Below, one piece after another: positions 24,150-32,817 of a stretch of DNA of 64,000 bases (positions within the stretch are counted from its first letter, which is position 1; every line of letters begins with the position of its first letter). The DNA comes from Polyangiaceae bacterium (GTDB taxonomy: Bacteria > Myxococcota_A > Polyangia > Polyangiales > Polyangiaceae), in assembly GCA_016712345.1 (NCBI GenBank), contig JADJRH010000001.1, forward strand, positions 1,984,001 through 2,048,000, given 5' to 3'. The translations under genes and the position numbers were made by a program. The notes beneath the pieces were generated by a model. It did not search any database. It was not told the DNA's origin and worked only from the letters and a program-made list of their open reading frames with translations.

Positions 24150-25544
24150 ATGTCTCGCAAAGTGCTGATTGTCGACTCGGACGTGGATGCGCTGGGAACG
24201 CTCGCATCCGCGCTTCGGGCGCGCGGCCTCGCTGTGTACATCGCGAGTGAAGTGTTCGACGCGGTGGAGCAGGCCTACCAAAAAACACCCCACGTGCTTC
24301 TGGCCGCGCGTGAACTGGATCGTGACGGCGATCTGTCCGCGGCGCTTGGAGCGGTGCCGGCTCTTTCGGATCTACCCATTCTCTACTTGGTCAGCGCGCC
24401 CGCTTCGGCATCGCTTTCACCCGGTGAAGTGCGCCGCACCGATGTGGATCACATCGCGGGACGCATTCTTGAAGTGGCGCTGCGGGATACGGGCAGTGAA
24501 CTCACTCAGGAGTTGCGCGGCAATCTCCAACAAATGCCGCTCACCGACTTGATTCAGCTCCTGACAATGAATCATCGGAGCGGTGTCCTTTCGGTTGTTA
24601 CCACGTCCGGCTCGGGTGAAGTGCGGCTCGCCAAAGGTCAAATCGCCGATGCTGTGTATAGGCGGCTTGAAGGCGAAAAAGCCTTTTATCGCCTGCTCGG
24701 TGAACACCAGGGTCAGTTCGCGTTTACGCCGGGTCAAGGTGTACAGCGCCGCATTGGCACATCCACCAACGCGCTTCTCATGGAGGCGATGCGTCAGATC
24801 GACGAGCTGAAACAAATTCGAAAGCGCGTCGCCCCCGCGAACGAAGTGTTTGTTGCCACCGATCCGCCGTCGTCGACCGCGCTTGTTTCACAGCCCCAGT
24901 CGCCTGCAGAAAAGCTTGAGCGCGAAGTGATGACCTCGCTCGCTGTACCGCGCACCGTGGACGAGCTTTGCGACGAAGTGACCGCCCTCGACCTCGACAT
25001 CGTGACGGCGCTCGCAAAGCTTGTGGACGCCCACAAAGTGGTTGCTTTGCCGCTCGCGTCGCTCACAGCGCCGTTTGCGCCGCCGGAGCAGCTTTCGATC
25101 TTGCGCGCTCTCGTTTCGCGCCTCACGCCCAAGGGGTTTTTGCCGCCGCCGCGCCTTGTGATCGCGGCCAATTTGCGCCGCATGATCGGGCTCGCGCACG
25201 CCGTTCGATACATTGAAGGTGTGGCTTCACCGCAGGATCTTCCGCCGCGCGCGGCGCTTCCGCGACCGTTTGGAACGTTGCGCCTCGGTGAAGGTGTGGA
25301 GCTTTCGCTCGTTGGAGTGCCCGTCGACGACACGTACGCGCCTCTCTGGGCGCTCGCATTGCCCGGCGCCGCCGCGGTTGTGCGCATTGACAGTGCGGGC
25401 GGCGCCGCGTTTGAAGCCTGTTGTGAATCGTCGGAAATTCAACTGCTCGAAGCCGAGCGCCTCGTCACAGAACTCGATGTCACGCTGCCTGCCCAAGTCG
25501 CAGCGTTGGTCAGAACCGCGCTTGAAGCCGCCGCGGGCGTTTGA
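24150..25544 (+). CDS. Response-regulator receiver with DUF4388 (PATAN) domain
   Basis: 464 aa, 15 bases after the preceding signalling gene. Residues 1-115 are receiver-like (KVLIVDSDVDALGTLASALR), but the expected phospho-acceptor strand reads LLAARELDRDG, so phosphorylation is uncertain. Residues 120-225 match DUF4388: LRGNLQQMPLTDLIQLLTMN, HRSGVLSVV and GEVRLAKGQIADAVYRRLEG. That domain is frequent in myxobacterial and Deinococcus regulators. The C-terminal 200 residues are not recognised. The pair with the upstream GGDEF-like protein suggests a non-canonical signalling module. Confidence 0.82.
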   Translation: MSRKVLIVDSDVDALGTLASALRARGLAVYIASEVFDAVEQAYQKTPHVLLAARELDRDGDLSAALGAVPALSDLPILYLVSAPASASLSPGEVRRTDVDHIAGRILEVALRDTGSELTQELRGNLQQMPLTDLIQLLTMNHRSGVLSVVTTSGSGEVRLAKGQIADAVYRRLEGEKAFYRLLGEHQGQFAFTPGQGVQRRIGTSTNALLMEAMRQIDELKQIRKRVAPANEVFVATDPPSSTALVSQPQSPAEKLEREVMTSLAVPRTVDELCDEVTALDLDIVTALAKLVDAHKVVALPLASLTAPFAPPEQLSILRALVSRLTPKGFLPPPRLVIAANLRRMIGLAHAVRYIEGVASPQDLPPRAALPRPFGTLRLGEGVELSLVGVPVDDTYAPLWALALPGAAAVVRIDSAGGAAFEACCESSEIQLLEAERLVTELDVTLPAQVAALVRTALEAAAGV

Positions 25545-25563
25545 CAAATTGTGTACACAATCG

Positions 25564-26931
25564 TCAGCTTGACGAAGCTGTCAGGTCGCTGTCCGTGATC
25601 GTTAAGAGTGGAAAGCGCTTTTCTTCGCAGCCGTACGCTGTGGGCGTGAGCTGAATCACGGTGTGAAGCGGCACTTCGATATACGGAATTTCAGCCGGCG
25701 GCCGATCCATAAAATAGCCGTAGATCGCGCGCAAAATCGCTTGATGGGCGATCACCAAAATCGGTTGGCGCTGCCGCTCCAACTCAATGATCACCGGATC
25801 GAGACGCTGAATTACGTCTTCGTAAGATTCGCCGCGCGGGTACCGGTAAATAAACTTATCGGCTTTGCGCGCCAGGTACTCCGACGGCATTTTTTCTTTG
25901 ATCTCGGCGTACGTCATGCCGTCGCACAAACCCGCATCGATCTCGTCCAATGCTCGCAACTTCAGCGGATTTGCCGTGAGCCACGATGCGGTTTGAATGG
26001 TGCGACGCAACGTGCTTGTCCACACAGCAATTGGACTGTCGCTCTGCGGTGGAATGGACATCGGAGGTGCCGAGCGCCGCTCCCCGCCGTTTGCGCCGTT
26101 GATCGCCGCGGCCCTACCGTCACGCGAATACGACTCAATGTCCCCCGCTGCCACGCGGCTTCGAATGAAATCGGCAAGCGCACGCCCGTACGACTCGCCT
26201 CGCAGTGAAAGCTCACTGTCACCGCCGATTGCGCCGCGCAGATTCAACAGGCTTTCCCCGTGCCGCGTGAGAAAGATCGGCCGCCGCCCGATGTGCGAAT
26301 GAATGACCAACGGCGCCAGCCGCGCCGGCAAATGGCCGTGAATGCGGTTCAGCACCACTTGCCGACCCACGTCCACGATCTTGATCCAACTGTCGTCGGG
26401 GTTTTCGATTGTTTCGTACGCTTTTTCGTAGTGATCAATGCGCGCTCGAAAGTCCTCCACCGCTTTTTGCGGATCCATTCCCGTGTAGTCCGGCGAGTGC
26501 GTTTTTGTCTCGCGAATGGTGGTTTCGATCACGGCCGGATCGTTGCAAATCGACTCCACAAAAATCAGCGGCAGGTTGTGCGCCTGACAGCACTCCGTCA
26601 CGAGCCGCCTACGCAGCCGCGTGGAGTTTGTCGCGTCGTAAATCGCAACCTCGCCGCCTTCGTTGTCGAGCCACTCGGTCATGTCCGTGAGCGCGCGCAC
26701 CGCCATGTCAAACAACGCCGCGCGGCCCTGCTCGTTCGACGGATCGAAAAAGTCGTGCGGCTGCGACGCACCAAAGTGTTCGCGGCGGTAACTGCCCACG
26801 TTAAACACGCGCGTTTTATGGCCCAGCCACGAGAGATACCGCGCAATTTTTCGAGCGGTGTACGTTTTGCCGCGCGCCGGCAAACCAACCATCGCGAGCA
26901 CCATTTTTGAACGATCGCGGGAGTGGGGCAT
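25564..26931 (-). CDS. Bifunctional 6-phosphofructo-2-kinase/fructose-2,6-bisphosphatase
   Basis: 455 aa from the ATG at 26931, the usual size of the eukaryotic PFKFB core. Kinase half: P-loop VGLPARGKT at residues 15-23, NVGSYRRE (substrate arginines), YDATNSTRLRR, FVESICND and DYTGMDPQKAVEDFRARI. Phosphatase half: LTRHGESLLN with the phospho-histidine, GAIGGDSELSLRG, and a second histidine in VIAHQAILRAIYGYF. It would make and break fructose-2,6-bisphosphate, which in eukaryotes controls glycolysis. Between LADFIRSR and VWTSTLRRT there is a variable insert of about 40 residues. It is convergent with the receiver gene, with a GTGTACAC palindrome between them. Confidence 0.92.
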   Translation of the reverse strand: MPHSRDRSKMVLAMVGLPARGKTYTARKIARYLSWLGHKTRVFNVGSYRREHFGASQPHDFFDPSNEQGRAALFDMAVRALTDMTEWLDNEGGEVAIYDATNSTRLRRRLVTECCQAHNLPLIFVESICNDPAVIETTIRETKTHSPDYTGMDPQKAVEDFRARIDHYEKAYETIENPDDSWIKIVDVGRQVVLNRIHGHLPARLAPLVIHSHIGRRPIFLTRHGESLLNLRGAIGGDSELSLRGESYGRALADFIRSRVAAGDIESYSRDGRAAAINGANGGERRSAPPMSIPPQSDSPIAVWTSTLRRTIQTASWLTANPLKLRALDEIDAGLCDGMTYAEIKEKMPSEYLARKADKFIYRYPRGESYEDVIQRLDPVIIELERQRQPILVIAHQAILRAIYGYFMDRPPAEIPYIEVPLHTVIQLTPTAYGCEEKRFPLLTITDSDLTASSS

Positions 26932-27073
26932 AGTCACGATTTGCAAGACGGTCGCACGACGCGACGCGATCGCGCAACTTCCGGCTCCCGGTTCATCATG
27001 TCGCAGCGCGTCGGTTTTTTTCGAGACGTGCGGCGCCTTTTCCGCAACGACCGGCCCGGAGTAGGCTGCGCTC

Positions 27074-28084
27074 GTGCGGCTCCTTCTCATCCACACGGGT
27101 GGCACCCTCATGATGCACGGCAGGGAAAGCGAGCCGCTTGCTCCTGATGTGTACACAAGGGATCTCGTCAGTGAGCTGCCTGTCCTGCGCAAGATCGCCG
27201 AGATCAAAACGCACATTCTCTACAACCTCGACTCCAGCGATCTTCAGCCTCACCACTGGATTGAACTCGGCCGAACGGTACACAACGCCTTTTACGGAAA
27301 CGGCCCACGCTACGACGGAGCCGTCATTATTCACGGCACCGACACCATGGCGTTTTCGGCGAGCGCACTCGCATTTTTGCTCCCGGGGCTCGATCGCCCG
27401 GTCATTCTCACCGGCTCGCAGGCGCCTCTTTCCGATGTACGCACCGACGCGCGCGCCAATCTTGTCGACGCGTGCCACCTCGCCACAATGCCCATTGCTG
27501 AAGTGGCGATCGCCTTTGATTCACGGCTTCTTCGCGGTTGCCGCGCCACCAAACTCGACGCCTGGAGCATGACAGCATTCGGCTCGCCGTCGTGCCCGCC
27601 GCTCGCCGAATTGGGCATTGACGTGGTGATCGCACCCCACGTGCTGCCGCCTCGCCCTCTCCACGCCTTCGACGATCGCATTGAGCCGCGCGTGTTTGTT
27701 CTTCGCGCATTTCCCGGCCTCGACCCATCGGTGCTTTTTGCGATCTTGGGCCACAACGTGCGCGGCCTGGTGATTGAAGCCTTTGGCGCCGGCAATGTTC
27801 CGCGCCTCGAAAATTCGCTTGTCCCGGCGATCGAAGCCGCCACGCAAAAAGGTGTACCCGTGGTGATCGTCAGCCAATCACCGCGCGGTGCGGTCGATCT
27901 CCTTCGCTACGAGGGCGGCGCGGCCGCAGCCCGCGCCGGAGCGATCAGCGCCGGTGACATGACCTCCGAAGCGGCGCTCACCAAGTTGATGATCGAACTC
28001 GGGCGCGCTGCCCAAAGCACCGACGTGGTAGCAAGTGTACGCAACGCGTTTGATGATCGATCCCTCGGCGAACGCACGCGCTGA
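27074..28084 (+). CDS. L-asparaginase (type I-like)
   Basis: 336 aa from the GTG at 27074, divergent from the PFK-2 gene. Hydrolyses L-asparagine to aspartate and ammonia. The first threonine motif is IHTGGTLM (residues 6-13) and the second active-site motif is VIIHGTDTMAFSASALAFLL. Also present are RPVILTGSQAPLSDVRTDAR and the C-terminal GVPVVIVSQSPRGAVDL. No signal peptide, so it should be the cytoplasmic type. A 194-bp duplicated non-coding element follows directly. Confidence 0.9.
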   Translation: MRLLLIHTGGTLMMHGRESEPLAPDVYTRDLVSELPVLRKIAEIKTHILYNLDSSDLQPHHWIELGRTVHNAFYGNGPRYDGAVIIHGTDTMAFSASALAFLLPGLDRPVILTGSQAPLSDVRTDARANLVDACHLATMPIAEVAIAFDSRLLRGCRATKLDAWSMTAFGSPSCPPLAELGIDVVIAPHVLPPRPLHAFDDRIEPRVFVLRAFPGLDPSVLFAILGHNVRGLVIEAFGAGNVPRLENSLVPAIEAATQKGVPVVIVSQSPRGAVDLLRYEGGAAAARAGAISAGDMTSEAALTKLMIELGRAAQSTDVVASVRNAFDDRSLGERTR

Positions 28085-28090
28085 TTTCCA

Positions 28091-28284
28091 TGCCCCCTTG
28101 GGCGTATGTGTACACATGCGCCGCCCCCCCAAGGGGTCGCTCGTGACGTGTGCGCATCTCGCGGTCGCGGTTTCTCCCGAGCGCCCGCGGACGGGGCCCC
28201 TTCCCCGCCGACAGTGGCGCACGGGGCCCAAACCGCACCGCTCGAACGCGCATATGTCACTCGCTCCCTGGCCCCCTTTCTTCA
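28091..28284. repeat. Copy 1 of a 194-bp direct duplication with nested palindromes
   Basis: It starts TGCCCCCTTGGGCG and is matched almost base for base by 28305-28499. Near its start are nested inverted repeats: outer arms CCCCTTGG/CCAAGGGG, inner GGCGTATGTG/CACATGCGCC, centred on GTGTACAC at 28108-28115. The only differences seen are one extra T in copy 2 and one T/C change near the end. Long open frames across it are not convincing. Confidence 0.93.
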
Positions 28285-28304
28285 TGATCCGCACGACATT
28301 TCGG

Positions 28305-28499
28305 TGCCCCCTTTGGGCGTATGTGTACACATGCGCCGCCCCCCCAAGGGGTCGCTCGTGACGTGTGCGCATCTCGCGGTCGCGGTTTCTCCCGAGCGCC
28401 CGCGGACGGGGCCCCTTCCCCGCCGACAGTGGCGCACGGGGCCCAAACCGCACCGCTCGAACGCGCACATGTCACTCGCTCCCTGGCCCCCTTTCTTCA
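28305..28499. repeat. Copy 2 of the 194-bp direct duplication
   Basis: Second copy, 20 bp after the first, ending just before the 3' end of the WD40 gene and so at the left border of the metal island. It carries the same nested palindromes, centred on 28323-28330. Confidence 0.93.
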
Positions 28500-28576
28500 C
28501 CAAGCGTCGTGCTCGGCCTTCGGCACTGCGCGCGCCGCGGGGGGGCAGCCGCCGCTCGAAACGCGCGGACCGAACA

Positions 28577-29617
28577 TCAGGCCACCTCCCAGAAGCAGAG
28601 GTTGCCGCTCGCGTCTCCGCCGAGTAGTCCACGGTGCTCGGGATGCCAAGACAACGCGGTCACTTCGTCTTCCAGGAACGCGTAGCCAATCGGCTGCGTC
28701 CGCCGACGAGGCTCCCAGAGCAGCACCGACGTATCCTGCGAGCCGCTCGCGAGGACTCCCTTCTTCGGACTGAAGGCGAGGCGCGTGCAGACGCCGTTGT
28801 GCGACTCGAGTTGGATCGGTTTCGTTCCCTCGGGCCCCTTCCCACGGAAGTTCCAGACCGTGACGGTCGCAGCGCCGGAGGTCGCGAGGAGCTTCGACTC
28901 GCTGTCCCACGCGAGCGCCTTGGGCTTGAAGGGGTAACCGCTCATCTGGGAATCCTGGCCAGTGGCCAGGCGCCAGAAGTGAACCGAGCAGTCTTGGCTC
29001 CCGCAGGCGATGACCTTCGCGTCGGGGCTCCACGCGAGGGAGATGAGCGAGCCCTTCCATTCGAAGCGCCGGGGTTTGGCGCCGGGCACGAACGGCCAGA
29101 TGTGTACGCCCCCGTAGCAGATCGCGGCGAGCGCGGTGCCATCGGCTCGCCAGGCGAGGTCGCTGACGGTGCTCGGCAGCGGCTCCGTCTCCACGATGGG
29201 CTGCCCCTCGGCGGTCCAGACCCGAACCTTTCGTCCGGCACCGGTGGCGATCCGCCCACCGGACGGTGCCCATGCGACGTGCTCGACCCATTGCGCGCCG
29301 CCGCCCGGCAGCTCACGGACGAGTTCGCCCGTGGCTCGCCAGAGCTTGGCGTTTGGCTCCTGCCCGCACGTGGCGAAGTGAGTCCCGTCAGGCGAGAGAC
29401 TCACCCCAAGAACACCGCCCTCGTGCGCGAGCTGCCGAAAGAGTTCATGACCCGTCGTGAGGTCGACGCCGAGCACGCGACCATCGCCGGCGCCAACGAC
29501 GCAGAGGCGACCGTCCTTCGAGATCTCGGCGGCCGCCACGTAATCGCCCGCGTCGCACTTCCAGCGCGGTACGAGTTCCGTCTTTCCGCGCGGCGCATCC
29601 ACCGTTACGCCAGGCAT
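28577..29617 (-). CDS. WD40-repeat protein of the metal island
   Basis: 346 aa from the ATG at 29617, overlapping the end of the upstream cobW gene by 13 bases, so the two are co-translated. It consists of about seven WD40-type repeats, for example GVLGVSLSPDGTHFATCGQE, VIACGSQDCSVHFWRL and GVLASGSQDTSVLLWEP, forming a beta-propeller. WD40 proteins recur beside COG0523 GTPases in Zur-regulated clusters, where their job is undefined; a metal-transfer or scaffolding role is inference. No signal peptide is seen. Copy 2 of the duplicated element ends 78 bases beyond its stop. Confidence 0.88.
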   Translation of the reverse strand: MPGVTVDAPRGKTELVPRWKCDAGDYVAAAEISKDGRLCVVGAGDGRVLGVDLTTGHELFRQLAHEGGVLGVSLSPDGTHFATCGQEPNAKLWRATGELVRELPGGGAQWVEHVAWAPSGGRIATGAGRKVRVWTAEGQPIVETEPLPSTVSDLAWRADGTALAAICYGGVHIWPFVPGAKPRRFEWKGSLISLAWSPDAKVIACGSQDCSVHFWRLATGQDSQMSGYPFKPKALAWDSESKLLATSGAATVTVWNFRGKGPEGTKPIQLESHNGVCTRLAFSPKKGVLASGSQDTSVLLWEPRRRTQPIGYAFLEDEVTALSWHPEHRGLLGGDASGNLCFWEVA

Positions 29618-30945
29618 CGCTCGAACCCTCGTGTGAGTTCCTCGCGATCGAGCTTTCGACCGATGAAGACGAGATCGCTGGCGCGCGGCGAAGGGCCCCA
29701 CGGCCGATCCTCGCGTCCGTCGAAGAGCATGTGAACGCCCTGAAAGACGAACCGACTGGGCGACCCCTTGATGTTCAAGATGCCCTTCATGCGAAAGATG
29801 TCGGTCCCCTTGTCGCGCAGGAGCTGCGACACCCACTTGTTGAGCCGCTCGCCGTCGATCGCTCCTTCGAGGTGGATCCCCACCGAGGTCACCTGATCGT
29901 CGTGGGTGTGTCCGGCCGCGAACTCCTTCTCACCGCTCGGCCGGACCGCCACGCCCCCGCGAAGCAACTGCATCTGGAACTCCGACGGCAGGTGCTGCGT
30001 GTACAGGCCGATGCGCCCCCCACGCGGCGCCCGAAGTTCGAAGCGCTTGGATCCGGCAGAGTTGAGCTGCAGCCTCACAGGCGCGCTCGCCCCGAGTTCG
30101 ATGCGGCCCGCGGGCGCGACCGTGAGCGCCGGCTCCGACCAGGTGCGTACGGCGCGCTCGGCAGCAGCGCGCGTCTCCGCTTGCTCTTCGCTCTCCAAGT
30201 ACTTCACGACCAAGTCCATGCTCGGGTCGGGACCGTCTTCGAGCGCGAACTCGTACACACCTTCCTCGACGTCGAAGGTTCCCGCCCACTCGAAGGGATA
30301 CTCCGGCTCGAGGAAGGTCGGCTTCGCGGCGACGGCGCGATCGAGATCGAACCCGCCGACGTCGAGCACCGCGGGGATCGGCACGTTCGCGTTTTGGGCT
30401 CGCAGCACCTTCGCCATTGAGTTCATGCTCGTCACCCGTCGCTCGAGCTGCTCAAGTTCACGCTCGCTCACGAGATCGGTCTTGTTGAGGACGAGCACGT
30501 CGGCGAAGGCGATCTGCTCCTTGCACTCGTTCGAGTCATTGAGGTGCAGGTGCACGTGCTTGGCGTCGACCAGCGTGACGATTCCGTCCAGCGCGAAGAG
30601 TTCGCGAAGGTCGTCGTCGACGAAGAACGTCTGCGCGACCGGACCGGGGTCCGCCATCCCCGTGGTCTCGACCAGGATGTGATCGAACTTGTCGCGACGC
30701 TTCATCAAATTGCCGAGGATGCGGATGAGATCCCCGCGAACGGTGCAGCAGATGCAACCGTTGTTCATCTCGAAGACTTCCTCGTCGGCGTTGATGACGA
30801 GGGCATGATCGATCCCGATCTCGCCGAACTCGTTCTCGATGACGGCGATGCGCTTGCCATGGTTCTCGGTGAGGATTCGGTTGAGCAGGGTCGTTTTCCC
30901 TGAGCCTAGGAAGCCGGTGAGCACGGTGACGGGGATCTTTTTCAT
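29605..30945 (-). CDS. COG0523 (CobW-type) GTPase 1, putative metallochaperone
   Basis: 446 aa from the ATG at 30945. G3E-family P-loop GTPase: TGFLGSGKTT (residues 10-19), IENEFGEIGID, the metal-binding GCICC (Cys64, 66, 67), VETTGMADP and the G4 motif VLNKTDLV. The CobW C-terminal domain follows (HLEGAIDGERLNKWVSQLL, RPWG). Members deliver zinc, cobalt or other metals to client enzymes; predicted Zur regulation and the neighbouring genes favour zinc. A TGCAAC-N3-GTTGCA dyad lies 40-54 bases upstream of the start. It forms an operon with the WD40 gene and is divergent from the RcnR-like gene. Confidence 0.92.
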   Translation of the reverse strand: MKKIPVTVLTGFLGSGKTTLLNRILTENHGKRIAVIENEFGEIGIDHALVINADEEVFEMNNGCICCTVRGDLIRILGNLMKRRDKFDHILVETTGMADPGPVAQTFFVDDDLRELFALDGIVTLVDAKHVHLHLNDSNECKEQIAFADVLVLNKTDLVSERELEQLERRVTSMNSMAKVLRAQNANVPIPAVLDVGGFDLDRAVAAKPTFLEPEYPFEWAGTFDVEEGVYEFALEDGPDPSMDLVVKYLESEEQAETRAAAERAVRTWSEPALTVAPAGRIELGASAPVRLQLNSAGSKRFELRAPRGGRIGLYTQHLPSEFQMQLLRGGVAVRPSGEKEFAAGHTHDDQVTSVGIHLEGAIDGERLNKWVSQLLRDKGTDIFRMKGILNIKGSPSRFVFQGVHMLFDGREDRPWGPSPRASDLVFIGRKLDREELTRGFERCLA

Positions 30946-30984
30946 GGCGGACCTCGCGGGCGAGATGCTCCTCCGTACAACAGA

Positions 30985-30999
30985 TGCAACTTGGTTGCA
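30985..30999. promoter_or_regulatory. TGCAAC-N3-GTTGCA dyad (predicted Zur/Fur-type operator)
   Basis: Perfect inverted repeat TGCAACTTGGTTGCA in the divergent region between cobW1 and the RcnR-like gene. The same dyad recurs at 32818 and 34613, and with one outer mismatch at 34521, each time upstream of a metal-related gene. A Fur/Zur-family regulator is encoded at the right end of the island. Confidence 0.75.
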
Positions 31000-31012
31000 A
31001 CGCTCGACAAGC

Positions 31013-31030
31013 GATACCCCCCTGGGTATC
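31013..31030. promoter_or_regulatory. G/C-tract palindrome typical of CsoR/RcnR operators
   Basis: GATACCCCCCTGGGTATC: 7-bp perfect arms around CCCT. It ends 8 bases before the start codon of the RcnR-like gene. CsoR/RcnR/FrmR-family repressors recognise such A/T-flanked G-tract sites, so autoregulation is likely. Confidence 0.75.
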
Positions 31031-31038
31031 CTGTTGCA

Positions 31039-31311
31039 ATGCACACGGTCCGGCACAAGAAGAAGCTCGTGGCGCGGATCCGCCGAGTCAAAGGGCAGAT
31101 CGAGGCCGTGGAGCGCGCGCTCACCGAGGAGCGTGGATGCGAAGAGGTCGTGCGCACCATCGCGGCAGCGCGTGGAGCCATCAACGCCCTCGCCGCGGAG
31201 GTGCTGTGCGACCACATTGAGGACCACCTGGCCGCACCTCGAGTCTCGAAAGGTGATCGCGAGGCCGCGGCGACGGAACTCTCGCGCGTCCTCCGGCAGT
31301 TCGTGGGATAA
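31039..31311 (+). CDS. RcnR/CsoR-family metal-responsive repressor
   Basis: 90 aa from the ATG at 31039, all-helical DUF156 fold. The metal ligands of the nickel/cobalt sensor RcnR are kept in place: His2 (MHTVRHKKKL), Cys34 (ERGCEEVV), His59 and His63 (CDHIEDHL). An additional Cys57 is present. It should repress its target until Ni or Co binds. A consensus-like operator overlaps its own promoter region. The NiCoT-like transporter, encoded convergently 84 bases downstream, is a plausible regulon partner. Confidence 0.88.
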   Translation: MHTVRHKKKLVARIRRVKGQIEAVERALTEERGCEEVVRTIAAARGAINALAAEVLCDHIEDHLAAPRVSKGDREAAATELSRVLRQFVG

Positions 31312-31394
31312 CCGAGCATGGTGGTGCTTCTGACCGCGGCGATGATGGCCCGCTGCGATCGCGAGGCTCTCGCGCGCGCCGCGTCAGCGGCGGA

Positions 31395-32027
31395 TCATGG
31401 AGCACCACCGGAAGCCGCCGCTCGCACGAGCACCGTGAGCCCCAAGCCGATGCTGAGCATCGCGGCGATAACGGTGATGGCGCTCCGCAGGCGCCTCCCT
31501 CGGCGCATCGTCCAGCTGATGGGCCGCGACATCACGACCGTCAGCGCGACCATGCCGATGACGGTCCCGAGCGCGACGAGCGCAAGGTACGCGACGGCGA
31601 GCGGGCGCGAGCCGATCGTGGTCGCGGCGAGCAGCGCGATTCCGGCCGAGCCTGCGAGCCCGTGAACCAGGCCGATCACCAGTGGCCGCGCGGAGGCGCC
31701 GGCGACCGAGGGCACCGTCTCGCCGGCGCCCGTCCCGCGGCTGCGCACGAAATGCCAGATCCCGAAGCCGATAAGCATCAGCGCCACGACGAGTTCCGCG
31801 CCGCGCTCGAAGGCTTGGGGGATGCGTACCTCGGCGAGCACGATGAGGAGCCCCAGCGCGAGGAACGCGACGGTGTGCCCTGCACCCCAGAGCGCCGCGA
31901 TGCGGGCTGCCCGCCACACACTGGGTTCCCGTTGAACGAGGGCGGATACGACGACCACGTGGTCCGCGTCGGTGGCGTGGCGAAGACCGAGTCCGATTCC
32001 GAGGAGCAGCACCGACAAGCCGGTCAT
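31395..32027 (-). CDS. NiCoT/NicO-like nickel-cobalt transporter
   Basis: 210 aa inner-membrane protein with about six hydrophobic segments. The N-terminal helix carries GLGLRHATDADHVVVVSAL, the HxxxDH signature of NiCoT permeases, and ALWGAGHTVAFLALGLLIV follows with a second conserved His. It transports Ni(II) or Co(II), possibly another divalent metal in this context. Family members are usually 250-350 aa, so this is a short variant, but it ends cleanly. It is downstream of the DUF1826 gene on the same strand with a 61-base gap and probably in its operon. Confidence 0.8.
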   Translation of the reverse strand: MTGLSVLLLGIGLGLRHATDADHVVVVSALVQREPSVWRAARIAALWGAGHTVAFLALGLLIVLAEVRIPQAFERGAELVVALMLIGFGIWHFVRSRGTGAGETVPSVAGASARPLVIGLVHGLAGSAGIALLAATTIGSRPLAVAYLALVALGTVIGMVALTVVMSRPISWTMRRGRRLRSAITVIAAMLSIGLGLTVLVRAAASGGAP

Positions 32028-32088
32028 GGAACCTCGATCGCAGGGATCCGAGCCAGAATGCCGGCGCGGAGCACGTGATGGGGAGCGC

Positions 32089-32712
32089 TCACGAGCCGTC
32101 CACCGTGGTCGCGATCAGCACCACGCGGACTCGGCCGGTCCCTTCGATCGGGGGCGAGCGGTGAACCGCCCCGCGATGGCCCGGATGCAGCGCGCCCTTC
32201 ATCACGATGACCTCGCCGGGCACCGCGTGACGGATCGCCGACGAGTCCCGGACGATTTCCTTGTTCGCGTCGCACGGACAATCCGGCGGATGGTCGAGAG
32301 CTTCGCGACGTACCGCTTCGTCGGGGATCCACTCCGTCCCAGGCCCCACATACGTCGTGACGAGACGGTACCGGACGTAGTCGATGTGGAACTTCCGGCA
32401 CTGGTCCGTGCGAACCGCTCCGAACGAGACGCGCAGGCGGCGAGCGTCAGCGAGGTCAGCGAGATGCGCGATGAGGAGGGCCACGTCCATCGTCAACCAC
32501 GCGCGCGCCGGCTCTGCGAGACCACGTGTCGCAGCCGAGAGATCGTAGCTCGGCATGCACACGGTCTCGTCGAACTGCGCGGGGAAGCGCTTCGCCCATT
32601 CCACGAGCTGCGCGTCGAGGCCCGAGGGAAGCTCGCGATGCCACGACACGAGGTTGACCTCGCTCCGAGCGAGGGTCGACAGGTTACGCGTCTGCGTGCT
32701 CAGCATGCGCAC
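32089..32712 (-). CDS. DUF1826 family protein
   Basis: 207 aa. QCRKFHIDYVRYRLVTTYVG followed by PGTEWIPDEAV is the DUF1826 signature. A later PGEVIVMKGALHPGHRGAVH, then RSPP, contributes further histidines. The HxD...H arrangement recalls cupin/2-oxoglutarate dioxygenase metal sites, but function is unknown. DUF1826 genes are typically found in zinc-starvation clusters with COG0523 GTPases, which matches this context. It is the first gene of the DUF1826-NiCoT operon; the dyad at 32818 lies about 106 bases upstream. Confidence 0.82.
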   Translation of the reverse strand: MRMLSTQTRNLSTLARSEVNLVSWHRELPSGLDAQLVEWAKRFPAQFDETVCMPSYDLSAATRGLAEPARAWLTMDVALLIAHLADLADARRLRVSFGAVRTDQCRKFHIDYVRYRLVTTYVGPGTEWIPDEAVRREALDHPPDCPCDANKEIVRDSSAIRHAVPGEVIVMKGALHPGHRGAVHRSPPIEGTGRVRVVLIATTVDGS

Positions 32713-32817
32713 CCCCGGAAGGCGGCGATCAAAGGATCACCCGGTTGCCAGTGAGGGAACGGATCGTTGTCACGCGGGACATGCATCGCGACGCTTCTAC
32801 CGCAAGGCCACCCGTGT

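Noticed and set aside
28106..28773. Frames of 106-173 aa across the duplicated element
   Set aside because: They exist in both copies only because the sequence is GC-rich and duplicated; composition is Pro/Arg/Ala-rich and no family was recognised.
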